From an uncultured Collinsella sp. (GTDB taxonomy: Bacteria > Actinomycetota > Coriobacteriia > Coriobacteriales > Coriobacteriaceae), in NCBI GenBank assembly GCA_900752475.1, contig CAADVJ010000240.1:1-17033 (forward strand): DNA of 17,033 nucleotides, written 5' to 3'. This document shows positions 7,601 through 14,620 of the stretch, one piece after another. Numbering within the stretch: the stretch's first letter is position 1; each line of letters starts with the position of its first letter. The notes under the pieces were generated by a model that was given only the letters and a program-made list of their open reading frames with translations, was not told the origin of the DNA and made no database searches. Position numbers and translations under genes: made by a program.

Positions 7601-10600
7601 CCGTCCTTGTCATTCTGGACGGTCTGGATCACGTTGCCATCCTTGTCGAGCAGCTGGAACGTGAAGTCGCCCCCTGCGAGCTCGCCACCCGTGAAGCGCT
7701 TCGTCGCCTTGAGCGTTACCGAGGTCTCCTTCGGGTGGTACGTGTTCGTGAAGGTCTTGTCTCCACTCGTTACCTGCGGTGTGGCCGTCAGCGAGCCGGT
7801 GCCATCGTCCGCGACCGTCACCTTGTAGATGAGCGCATGGGTGTCGTAGACCATGCCCGGCTCCGTGCCCGGCTTCTCCGCGATGGTGTAGGTGAAGTCC
7901 TTGCTCGCAGCGCCGCCCAGGTTGGAGAGCGTGAACTTGCGCGTGAACTTCACCGTGCCATCGGCCTTGTTCGTCGTGGTGCCGAGCACCTTGCCGTCGG
8001 CGTCCTTCAGCTCGAACGTGTATTCGCCGCCCTTCAGCTTGGTGTCGTGCGTGAAGCCCGGCGCGACCGCAACGATCTTGGTCGCCGTCAGCTCCACGGA
8101 TCCCTTTGCGGTGTAGGTGTTCGTGAAGGTGGGGGCATTGGCCTTGTCACCATCGTAGGTAACAGCGGCGTCCAGCTTGCCGGCATTGTCCATGACCTTC
8201 ACCACGGCATGGTGCACCGTAGCGTCGTAGGTCACGTGGGACAGGTCGCCCTCCTGTTCCGCGACGGTGTATTTGTACTCGCCGGCCTTGGTGTAGTCGA
8301 TGGCCGGGAAGGTGACGGTGCCGTCCTCGCCGTTCTTAGCGGTCTGGATGGGTTGCTTGCCCTTCAGCTGCTCGGCCGTCAGATCACCCTCGTACAGGTC
8401 GAAGGTGAACTCGCCGCCCTTGAGCGTGGCCTGCGTGTTGTCGGACTTCACGTACGATTTCTTCGCCGTGAGTGTAGCCAAGGTCTCGGCAGGCTGATAC
8501 TTGTTAGTGAAGGTCGGGGCATCATTCTTGTCGTCATAGGTGACAGTCGCCTTTGCCTTGTCACCGTCCGCCTTCACCGAGACGTGGACCTTCACCGCCG
8601 TGGAATCGTAGGTGATGGTCGAATCGCTGCCAGCGACCTCCTTGAGCGTGTAGTCGTACTCGCCTATGGTCAGACCGGTGAGGATGAGCTTAATCTTGCC
8701 GCCCTTGTCGTTCTGGACAGTCTGGATGGGATCAACCGTAGTCGCGTCGCCTTGATATAGGCCGAAAGTGAACGCACCAGCCGTCAGGTCCTTGCCCTTG
8801 AGGGTCTTCGTGGCCTCGACGGTAACGTCCGTCGTCGGCTTCGAGTTGGTGAAGGTCGGCACGGCCTTCTCGCCGTCGTATGTGACGGTCGCCTTCAGCT
8901 CGCCCTTCTCGTCGGTGACCTTGACGTGGACCTTCACGTCCTTCGCGTCGTAGACGATGGTCGAGTCGTTGCCGGCAACCTCCCTGATGGCGTAGTCGTG
9001 CTCGCCCGGCGTAGCGTAGTCGATGGCTGCAAAGGCGACCTTGCCGTCCTTGTCGTTTTGGACAGCCTGGAGCTCTTTGCCGTCGCTGTCGAGCAGCTGG
9101 AACGTGAAGTCGCCGCCCGCGAGCGCGCCGCCCGTAAAGCGCTTCGTCGCCTTGAGCGTCACCGAGGTCTCCTTCGGGTGGTACGTGTTCGTGATCTTGG
9201 CGATTTTGTCAGCGACCTCGATCGGATTGTCCTCATGGCTCATGCCGTCGTCGGTGTAGGTCTGCTCCATCTTGACTGCCGGCTGCGACAGCGTGCCGTC
9301 GCCGTTATCGCTCACCGTCACCGTGACGCGGTAGGAAGCGCTCGAATACCCGAACCCGGGCAGCCAGTCAGCGTCGTTTTGAGACGGCGTGGCCTCGGCA
9401 ATGAGATAGGTGTAGGTGCCGGGCTTGGTGTACTCAATCTCGCCGAAGTCGAACTTGTCCCCGTTCTCAACAGTCTTCACAACCTGCTTCATACCACTCA
9501 CGGGTGCATTCTCGGCACCGTCGGGCATCGGCGTGCCCTTGTCCGCGCGCAGGTAAATCTTGAAGCTATCGCCATCTTTCCAGTCACGGCCCTGGAGCAC
9601 CTTCTGCGCCCAGAACGCATTGGTGAGCGTCACCGGCGACTTTACGCTGTAGGTGTTTGTGAACACCAGCTTGTTGGCTTCGACCAACGTGCCGTCGTCA
9701 TTCTGTTTCGCGATCGTGCCGGAGATGCTGTCGCCCTCGCCGCCCAGGGCGTTGCCGCCCTGCTCGCGCTTGGTCAGCGTGAAGCCGGCCGGCATCTTGC
9801 CCGCGCGGGTCAGCTCCTGAACCGTATACTTGTCACCCTCGGCGAGACCGTACACGCGGATCGTCTGGCCGGCCGTGATGGTCTGCCCGCGTCCGTTCGT
9901 CAGGTCGAACATATCGCCGACCTGCTTCTCATCGGCCGCGCCCGCCTTCTCGAAGACTGCAGCCTTATACGTCTTCCCCTTGGGCACGGTGAACTTGAAG
10001 GTGAACTCCGCATCCTTATTGCCCGTCAGTCCATCGGGCACGTCAACCTTCTTCGTCACCTCGAGGCTCGCCTCGCGCTTGTTAGCCACGCGCACGCAGG
10101 TGGTGCCCGTAAACAGGGCATTCAGGTTGTTCATGTCGCGCAGATCGGCACGGGCACCTTTCGACTTGGTCCCCTTGGGCTGCTCGTCCTGGGTGATACC
10201 CATACGTATCCAGCCCGTCTCGGTCTCCAGGCGGTAGGGTTTGCCCTCCTCGGTGGGCCCATACTGGTAGACACGTCCGTTGGCACCGTACTTGAGGTGC
10301 ACCGTGTCGCCGGCACCGGCGGGATCGACATTGCTCCACGACAGATTACCGTCAGTATCGGTCACACCATTCGAGGTCTGCCGCACACCCTTGATCCACG
10401 TGAGCGTGTTGTCGATGTCGCCCTCTGCGCCAAACTGGCCCAGGCTCTTCATCAGCGCGCCCGGGCCCACAAACGTCGAAACGCCGTCATCGCGCGTACC
10501 GGCATCGGCATGGACGCCGTAATCGTCCACAATCACTTTGGTGAGCGTGTCGTTGAGCAGGAAACCGCTCGGCGCTGAGATTTCCTTCAGGTAGTAGGTG

Positions 10601-12813
10601 CGTTTCGTAAGCGGCCTGTGCTCCTTGCTCGTATTCGGGAATATGCCCGCACCTTCGAGCGGGACCGGGTTGCCGACCGACCCCGTCGTCAGGGTGTCGT
10701 AGGGGGTCTGCTCGCCCTTGAGCACGACCTTGCCGTTTGCGTCTGTTGTCACCTGATCGGCCGTGTACAGGCCGAACTTCGCCCCCTCAACGGGCTTACC
10801 CGCGGTATCGGTCTTCTGCACGAACAGGCGATTCTGGATGTTCGAGACGAGCAGGCGCGTGGCGAACTGCCGCCGGAAATTCTCCTTGCCGTCGGGGAGG
10901 TCATCGCTGAACACGTGGACCGTGTTGTCCATATCCGCCTCGGCGATGGAGCTCGCCGCTGTGTGGTAGATGGCCACCGTGTACTCGGCATCCTTGCGGG
11001 CATCACCGCTCAGCAGGTAGTAGTACTTGGAGATGTCACCGGGCAGATTTTGAATCTCTACCTGGTACTGGCCGCTCGTGTTGAGCGTGAAGGCGTGCAG
11101 GTCCTTCTTCGCCGCCTCGATAGCGCCGGCCTTACTCGGCTTCCCGGCGAGGGTGTACCCCATTCCCGTCGATGGGTCGCCCGACACGGCGTACCAATTG
11201 TTCTGATCTTTGATATCTGCGTTTACGCTTTTATCGCGCTTGAGCACCACAGCGAACAGTATGCCGGAGTCTAGGCTGACCTTCGTCAGGTCATTATTCG
11301 CCTGGTACACGGTCGACGGCGCGGTGATGGTCTCCTTCGCGCCGGCGAACGCGCCGGTCTTCCACACGACGCTGTCCGCGTCCATACCGCCGCGGTTGAT
11401 GATGACGCCGCCCGCGCCGTTCCCGGCGCTCGCGGGCACGTACTCGAGCTGCATGCTGCCACCCGTCGCCGTGAGACTCGAGCGGTATCCCTCGGGCACG
11501 TGCGTCTCCTTCAGGAGGTAGTACTTGTTGCTGTGATCCTTGTTGTAGAGATCGTCGAAGTTGATGACGCCGTTGTCATCGTCGTTCGTGAGCGTTAGGT
11601 GGCCGGCCTCGTCCGTGGTGCCGGATCCGAGGGGCTCAAGCTCGTTCTTGAAGTCCTTGTCGGTCTTATAGAGCTGGAACTTGGCACCCTGTACGAACTT
11701 GCCGTCCTGGTCGAACTTGATGATGTCGGACTCGGGAACCGTCACGAGGTTGTACTTGAGCTTCATGTTGGAGTCGGTGGCGCCACGCTCCAAGTAGAAG
11801 AACTTGAGCGTGTGGTTGGTGCCGTCAGCGAAGGTGTCGCCTTTGAAGCCCTTAGTAGTATCCTGCTTTGCTTCCTGGAACTTGCTTAACAGCGTGCCGA
11901 CTGTGGAATCGTTAACCTTAATCTCGCCCGTTTGGAAGTTAATGGTCAGATCAGCACTGGTGTGGATGCCGCCAATGTCGCCCACAAGGACATCGTCAAT
12001 GAACACCCAGACGTCGTCGTCTCCGGCGAACTCGAAGGTCATGGGCTTGCCAGCGTTCGTTTTGCCATCCTTCGGCTGCACGAATCGCGTGGACATTGAG
12101 AGGCCGAAATAATGGTTGAGGGGTTTGTTACCGTTATATTGAGGGTCAGCGACGTTCTGCGACGTAATGCCGTTCGGGACGAGTTTGCCGTCCTCTTCCT
12201 TGAATACCTCATCGGCCGCATCGAAGGGGAAGAACTGGCCTACTGTCTGAGGCCCAGACCCCGCTTGCTTAACGCCGGCAGCATTGTAGACATCAAATGC
12301 ATTCTTATTGGCGTTGTACGCCGCGTAGTTCTGCGAGCTGTCATACTCGTAGTAGCCGCCCTTGACCCGCAACAAACCCGTCACACCCATATGGGATATC
12401 TTGCCCGTATGGACGGAGGAATCAAACAGGTAGCCGAGGGATTCTCCCTTCCAGCGGTCGGTGAGTCTCGGGTAACCACCGGCAAGAACGTTGTTCACGA
12501 TGCCGGTGCGGACCTGGGAGCCACCCGTATACTTGTTAAGATCCTCGCTGGCTCCTTGATCCTTGAACTGGAACAGGTGGTTTGCGTTGATGCCGCCGTT
12601 GCCGGAAACCGACAGATGGTCATCGGGATTCACCCAGTAATCAAACAGGTTGATCGTCGTCCCCGAGGGCGAAGTCGTCGTGACCGTGTGGTCCGGAAAC
12701 GCTGCTTCCGCACGGGTCGGCAGGAAGAAACCCACCGTCAGCGCGACGGCGAGGGCCAGAACAATCGCATATGGCGAGACCGGGCACAGCCCGCGACGAC
12801 GGCCATAAGACAT
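4627..12813 (-). CDS. giant LPYTG-anchored adhesin with fibro-slime head and pilin-type isopeptide repeats
   Basis: Predicted surface adhesin of 2728 aa, attached to peptidoglycan by a sortase encoded elsewhere. In order it has: signal peptide (about 1-37, hydrophobic core ending AEA); fibro-slime-like head (about 42-356, with GDDDVWVFIDD at 264-274); SpaA/Cna_B-like domains at about 365-445 and 663-765, each with GAKFxLY and a YYL(L)KE strand; a further domain at about 918-1055; a pilin-type domain at 1056-1211; twelve FctA-type repeats at 1212-2665; a Pro-rich spacer; LPYTG at 2693-2697; a membrane helix; and RRRNR. The repeats keep the Lys (as in TATK), Glu and Asn (as in FTN) expected for Lys-Asn isopeptide bonds; bond formation is inference. 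The ATG at 12813 has only a weak GGTGG upstream. A better-equipped start at 12920 is out of frame across an eight-G tract, so expression may be phase variable. A terminator follows. Confidence 0.9.
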   Translation of the reverse strand: MSYGRRRGLCPVSPYAIVLALAVALTVGFFLPTRAEAAFPDHTVTTTSPSGTTINLFDYWVNPDDHLSVSGNGGINANHLFQFKDQGASEDLNKYTGGSQVRTGIVNNVLAGGYPRLTDRWKGESLGYLFDSSVHTGKISHMGVTGLLRVKGGYYEYDSSQNYAAYNANKNAFDVYNAAGVKQAGSGPQTVGQFFPFDAADEVFKEEDGKLVPNGITSQNVADPQYNGNKPLNHYFGLSMSTRFVQPKDGKTNAGKPMTFEFAGDDDVWVFIDDVLVGDIGGIHTSADLTINFQTGEIKVNDSTVGTLLSKFQEAKQDTTKGFKGDTFADGTNHTLKFFYLERGATDSNMKLKYNLVTVPESDIIKFDQDGKFVQGAKFQLYKTDKDFKNELEPLGSGTTDEAGHLTLTNDDDNGVINFDDLYNKDHSNKYYLLKETHVPEGYRSSLTATGGSMQLEYVPASAGNGAGGVIINRGGMDADSVVWKTGAFAGAKETITAPSTVYQANNDLTKVSLDSGILFAVVLKRDKSVNADIKDQNNWYAVSGDPSTGMGYTLAGKPSKAGAIEAAKKDLHAFTLNTSGQYQVEIQNLPGDISKYYYLLSGDARKDAEYTVAIYHTAASSIAEADMDNTVHVFSDDLPDGKENFRRQFATRLLVSNIQNRLFVQKTDTAGKPVEGAKFGLYTADQVTTDANGKVVLKGEQTPYDTLTTGSVGNPVPLEGAGIFPNTSKEHRPLTKRTYYLKEISAPSGFLLNDTLTKVIVDDYGVHADAGTRDDGVSTFVGPGALMKSLGQFGAEGDIDNTLTWIKGVRQTSNGVTDTDGNLSWSNVDPAGAGDTVHLKYGANGRVYQYGPTEEGKPYRLETETGWIRMGITQDEQPKGTKSKGARADLRDMNNLNALFTGTTCVRVANKREASLEVTKKVDVPDGLTGNKDAEFTFKFTVPKGKTYKAAVFEKAGAADEKQVGDMFDLTNGRGQTITAGQTIRVYGLAEGDKYTVQELTRAGKMPAGFTLTKREQGGNALGGEGDSISGTIAKQNDDGTLVEANKLVFTNTYSVKSPVTLTNAFWAQKVLQGRDWKDGDSFKIYLRADKGTPMPDGAENAPVSGMKQVVKTVENGDKFDFGEIEYTKPGTYTYLIAEATPSQNDADWLPGFGYSSASYRVTVTVSDNGDGTLSQPAVKMEQTYTDDGMSHEDNPIEVADKIAKITNTYHPKETSVTLKATKRFTGGALAGGDFTFQLLDSDGKELQAVQNDKDGKVAFAAIDYATPGEHDYAIREVAGNDSTIVYDAKDVKVHVKVTDEKGELKATVTYDGEKAVPTFTNSKPTTDVTVEATKTLKGKDLTAGAFTFGLYQGDATTVDPIQTVQNDKGGKIKLILTGLTIGEYDYTLKEVAGSDSTITYDSTAVKVHVSVKADGDKAKATVTYDDKNDAPTFTNKYQPAETLATLTAKKSYVKSDNTQATLKGGEFTFDLYEGDLTAEQLKGKQPIQTAKNGEDGTVTFPAIDYTKAGEYKYTVAEQEGDLSHVTYDATVHHAVVKVMDNAGKLDAAVTYDGDKANAPTFTNTYTAKGSVELTATKIVAVAPGFTHDTKLKGGEYTFELKDADGKVLGTTTNKADGTVKFTRKFTLSNLGGAASKDFTYTIAEKPGTEPGMVYDTHALIYKVTVADDGTGSLTATPQVTSGDKTFTNTYHPKETSVTLKATKRFTGGELAGGDFTFQLLDKDGNVIQTVQNDKDGKVAFQAISYDTPGDHDYTIKEVAGNDPTVVYDTKDVKVHIKVSDEKGELKATATYDGEADVPTFTNSKPTTDVTVEATKILTGKDLTADAFTFGLYDQAGNEVAKGTNDRGGKVELAVKNLNLGEYDYTLKEEKAGQTVDGVAYDAKEVKVHVKVEQNQGDNNKTKVTVTYDGAATAPTFNNTYDAKGSVILTATKTIKVADGFDHTTKPADGEFTFDLKDAAGNVLDTAKNDANGKVSFTREFQLSDLNGAASKDFTYTIVEQPGAEPGMVYDSHPLTYTVTVTDGGNGALNAKAIVTSASGSDTFTNTYQPAATGLALGAQKSYVKKDDNTPIVPKCGEFTFDVYEGNLTAEQLAGAKPVRTATNGADGSVNFDAFSYAKPGTHEYTIVERKGDLAYVTYDAAVHHAVVTVADNAGTLQASVAYDGTNVTKPSFTNTYEAQATDSGAIALTKSVDVHDGSYQLKAGDFAFELVGSDGSVIQTQKNDAHGKVAFDKLTFDHAGTFTYTVREVQPTGDAPGVPGVTYTGKTYTLTYVVKDNNDGKLAVESSTAKPSKGTENGVTPNTMTFANSYQPGATSYQISGIKVLENTDSATMRTPADGEFTFALIDAATGQEIDRTTNAGIAFTFKAISYTATGSHTYQVKEVAGQDGTITYSDAVLDVTVSVTDDGSGQLTATANKTAADLTFTNTYTPTATTATITGTKALTGRDLAEGEFSFDLKDAAGNVVQTVQNGVDGTFGFAPLQLDKVGTYVYTVSERAGATANGVTYDTTVFTATVTVTENAETHALEAQVAYSKGGKAADAVAFSNSYAPAATEVKLGASKVLSGEDLKEGQFSFQLKDADGKVLQTAKNAADGTVGFEAISYDKPGTYAYSISEVDDGQKNVTYDAAEHRVTVTVTDDGAGHLVATVTYDGAVAPVFKNTYTPPTTPPTEPPTNPPSKSPVPKEEKPGLPYTGDTSLSPMALGGIAGGAVVLIAAGVILRRRNR
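6280..7737 (-). repeat. four-domain block 2 (order A-B-D-C) of the adhesin
   Basis: Block 2 holds A (7399-7737), B (7048-7398), D (6667-7047, opening DAKGSVILTATK) and C (6280-6666, containing KSYVKKDDNT and AVHHAVVTVADNAGTL). The last two are in the reverse order relative to block 1. The C copy has Cys where its partner and most other units have the first Gly of the GGEFTF strand. Confidence 0.8.
7738..9180 (-). repeat. four-domain block 1 (order A-B-C-D) of the adhesin
   Basis: Block 1 holds domain A (8842-9180, opening HPKETSVTLKATKRFTGG), B (8497-8841, opening KPTTDVTVEATK), C (8113-8496, opening QPAETLATLTAKKSYVK) and D (7738-8112, opening TAKGSVELTATK). Each has a close partner in the neighbouring block 6280-7737. 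Domains A of the two blocks are both exactly 339 bp and clearly alike at the DNA level, and the A-B junction at about 8813-8858 is identical over more than 40 bases to that at about 7370-7415. Confidence 0.8.
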
Positions 12814-12920
12814 GACGGACCACCGCTCGCGCGGCCGGTGTCTACCAGGATGTTCCCTGCTGGACCCCCCCCGATAACATTATTCACGAGTAGAGACGTC
12901 GTCTCTCTGAGCTCCTGCAT
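12738..12920 (-). CDS. leader frame with the strong start, out of frame with the adhesin at the G tract
   Basis: A 60-residue frame starts at ATG 12920 with GGGGAGGAAATT directly upstream, the best ribosome binding site in this region. It reads MQELRETTSLLVNNVI, enters the eight-G tract and continues in a frame that stops at 12738, inside the adhesin signal-peptide region. The product after the tract is not recognisable. If the tract had nine G (or six), the same start would read 36 (or 35) codons without a stop and join the adhesin at its present Met, giving a longer Arg-rich n-region ahead of the signal peptide. I therefore read this as the true 5' end of the adhesin gene in a shifted state, not as a separate gene. 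A sequencing error in the homopolymer would give the same picture. Confidence 0.65.
   Translation of the reverse strand: MQELRETTSLLVNNVIGGGPAGNILVDTGRASGGPSCLMAVVAGCARSRHMRLFWPSPSR
12865..12872 (-). promoter_or_regulatory. eight-G homopolymer tract, candidate slippage switch
   Basis: Eight consecutive G on the coding strand (C on the plus strand) occupy codons 17-19 of the frame starting at 12920 and lie 52 bases before the adhesin ATG. It is the longest G or C run I noticed in the window. A change of one base in its length decides whether the strong upstream start is in frame with the adhesin. Confidence 0.7.
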
Positions 12921-13060
12921 AATTTCCTCCCCAGTCACACGGCGACCTGCCCGGGCGCTCCCCGGGGGCCGAGACAGTCTGGCACATGCCCGCAGTCGTT
13001 CATGGAATACCAACCCCAGCATATGTCTCTTAAGATATCTTAGTCTTTTTCTATGACAGT
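12921..13060 (-). promoter_or_regulatory. adhesin promoter region and 5' leader
   Basis: An AT-rich patch (about 13020-13080) stands out in the GC-rich surroundings. On the minus strand a weak CTGTCA (13054-13059) and TATCTT (13032-13037) are spaced by 16 bases. A perfect 12-base palindrome, TAAGATATCTTA (13031-13042), overlaps this -10 and could bind a regulator. The leader then has a hairpin of six GC pairs, CCCGGG with CCCGGG (12950-12955 and 12961-12966), before the GGGGAGG ribosome binding site at about 12926-12932. The promoter hexamers are tentative; the palindromes are certain. Confidence 0.35.
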
Positions 13061-13120
13061 TTTTATCTCATTACCGATGAAACCGGTTGCCAGTTGCCGG
13101 CTCAGTCCCTTTGTCACATT

Positions 13121-14548
13121 CTAGAGCGTGTGGAGCAGGGCGATGAGGAAGCGGATGCCTTGGAGGTAGGCGCGACGGGTGATGCGCTCGTTGGTGCCGT
13201 GGACGCCGCGGTCGCATTCGTCATCGTCGACCACGAAGGCGGAGAAACGGATACACTCGTGGCAAATGCGCTGGTAGTTGGCGGCATCGGTTGCACCAAT
13301 CACGGTCGAGGGCACGATGCTCATCGGCTCTTGGCCCACCGCAGATGATCCGTTTTCCTCCGTCCCCTTGGGATCACGGAAATAGCGGGCGGCGATGGCG
13401 CGAACGGCCTCGAGCCCCGGTCCACCGACACGCGGAGACGGCGAAGGCTCGGAGCTGCCGGGGCCCAGCTCCACTTCGACACGACCGGCAAGGTCCGCCC
13501 CGGCAACCGCCTCACGGCAGCACGCCACAACGTCGGCCACGCTCGTACCCTCGAGCATGCGGAAGTTAATGTTGGCCCACATATCCTGCGGCATTACGTT
13601 GGCGCCGGTGCTACCACCCTCGATCTGCGTGGGCGCGCAGGTGGTCGTCACCAGCGGATAGAGCTTTTTACTGGCGAGGCAATCGCGGACAATGGCATCC
13701 CCGTTGGCGGCAATTTCATCGGCCGTGTAGAGCCCCAACTCGATGAGTTGAGCGGCAAGCAAGTCGGTCACGCGCGTCGGCCACTCGATATCGCAGATTG
13801 CGGTGATGGCACGGCTGAGCACCTCGAGCGATGTGCCGCCGTAGGGGTTGGACGAATGCCCGCCCTCACTCTTCGTCTTGAGCACGATATCGGCATAGCC
13901 CTTCTCCGCGAGGTCGGCATGCATAAGCCAGCCCTCGCCCGCGCCATACTCGGCAGCCGAAACAATACGGTAGTCACCCTCGTCGATCAGATATTCAAGT
14001 TCAACGCCACGCTCCTCGAGCACACGACCGATCGCCCCCGCGCCGTACTGCGTGGTTTCCTCGTCCTGGCCAAAGGCCAGGAGCAGCGTGCGCTCGTGCT
14101 GCCAACCGTGCGCCAGCGCATACTCGACCGCCTCGAGAATGCCTGCGACCTGGTCTTTCATATCGATGGCGCCGCGACCCCAAATGTAGGTGTCGTCCAC
14201 ATGTCCGCTAAAGGGGGCATGCGTCCAGTCAGCCTCGGTGCCCGGCACCACGGGAACCACGTCCATGTGGCCCATGAGCATGACGGGTTTGAGGGCAGGG
14301 TCGGAACCGCTAAGCGTCACCAATAGCGAATGGTCGATAAGCTCAACCTCGCCCGCCGCGAACACGCGCGGATACGCCTGCTGCATATACGCGCGCAGGT
14401 CGTCGAACGGCTGCCAGTTCACCGCCTCGGCATCCATACTCGAAATGGTCGGAAACGACAGCACACGGCCCAGGCGCTCGCACGCACCAGCCTCGTCTAT
14501 ATCGGCAAAATCATCCTCATGCGCAAAAAAGCGCCAAACCTCGGCCAT
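13121..14548 (-). CDS. M20-family zinc peptidase, CPS1/PM20D-like
   Basis: Zinc-dependent amidohydrolase that probably releases amino acids from peptides or N-acyl amino acids in the cytoplasm. The product is 475 aa. Metal-site motifs are all present: MGHMDVVPV (His94, Asp96), GRGAIDMKDQ (bridging Asp129), the DEE of AFGQDEETTQYGA (Glu163 and Glu164) and a terminal VHGTNERI (His450). IDEGD at about 188-192 and EKGYADIVLKTKSEGGHSSNP resemble the Gly-X carboxypeptidase / PM20D1 branch, so the family call is firm but the substrate is not. I chose the ATG at 14548, which has AAGGA four bases upstream; the longer frame to 14602 adds residues that do not look like the family. It lies 72 bp after the transporter ATPase gene on the same strand and may be its last cistron. 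No signal peptide is seen. Confidence 0.88.
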   Translation of the reverse strand: MAEVWRFFAHEDDFADIDEAGACERLGRVLSFPTISSMDAEAVNWQPFDDLRAYMQQAYPRVFAAGEVELIDHSLLVTLSGSDPALKPVMLMGHMDVVPVVPGTEADWTHAPFSGHVDDTYIWGRGAIDMKDQVAGILEAVEYALAHGWQHERTLLLAFGQDEETTQYGAGAIGRVLEERGVELEYLIDEGDYRIVSAAEYGAGEGWLMHADLAEKGYADIVLKTKSEGGHSSNPYGGTSLEVLSRAITAICDIEWPTRVTDLLAAQLIELGLYTADEIAANGDAIVRDCLASKKLYPLVTTTCAPTQIEGGSTGANVMPQDMWANINFRMLEGTSVADVVACCREAVAGADLAGRVEVELGPGSSEPSPSPRVGGPGLEAVRAIAARYFRDPKGTEENGSSAVGQEPMSIVPSTVIGATDAANYQRICHECIRFSAFVVDDDECDRGVHGTNERITRRAYLQGIRFLIALLHTL

Positions 14549-14572
14549 GGCATCCTTTCGATTGTGACGACA

Positions 14573-14597
14573 AGGGCCGCCCCACCGGAGCGGCCCT
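14573..14597. other. inverted repeat between ATPase and peptidase genes
   Basis: A perfect eight-base repeat, AGGGCCGC (14573-14580) and GCGGCCCT (14590-14597), with a nine-base loop. On the minus strand it is followed by TTGTCGTC, with no T-run. It may be a weak terminator or an mRNA-processing structure that lowers expression of the downstream peptidase relative to the transporter. Confidence 0.4.
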
Positions 14598-14620
14598 GCC
14601 ACGTAAGCGTTTGCGGTCGG

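Larger units (their letters stand above)
4819..9180 (-). repeat. array of twelve pilin-type (FctA-like) domain repeats
   Basis: Twelve units of about 113-134 codons each end in a F-x-N-(T/S)-(Y/S) strand. In gene order the units are 8842-9180, 8497-8841, 8113-8496, 7738-8112, 7399-7737, 7048-7398, 6667-7047, 6280-6666, 5878-6279, 5521-5877, 5161-5520 and 4819-5160. Each contains an early Lys, a GEFTF-like strand, a YTIxE-like strand with the presumed catalytic Glu, and a terminal Asn. Such domains stack as stiff rods in Gram-positive pili and adhesins. Confidence 0.85.

Noticed and set aside
4876..10578. Four very long plus-strand open frames (about 410-550 codons) opposite the adhesin, rich in Arg, Val, Gly and His
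   Set aside because: They are antisense shadows of the GC-rich, repetitive adhesin gene, have no matching ribosome binding sites or recognisable domains, and repeat with the same period as the real repeats.
13121..14602. Longer start for the M20 peptidase at 14602
   Set aside because: The extra 18 residues do not resemble the family and would overlap the intergenic hairpin; the ATG at 14548 has a suitable ribosome binding site.
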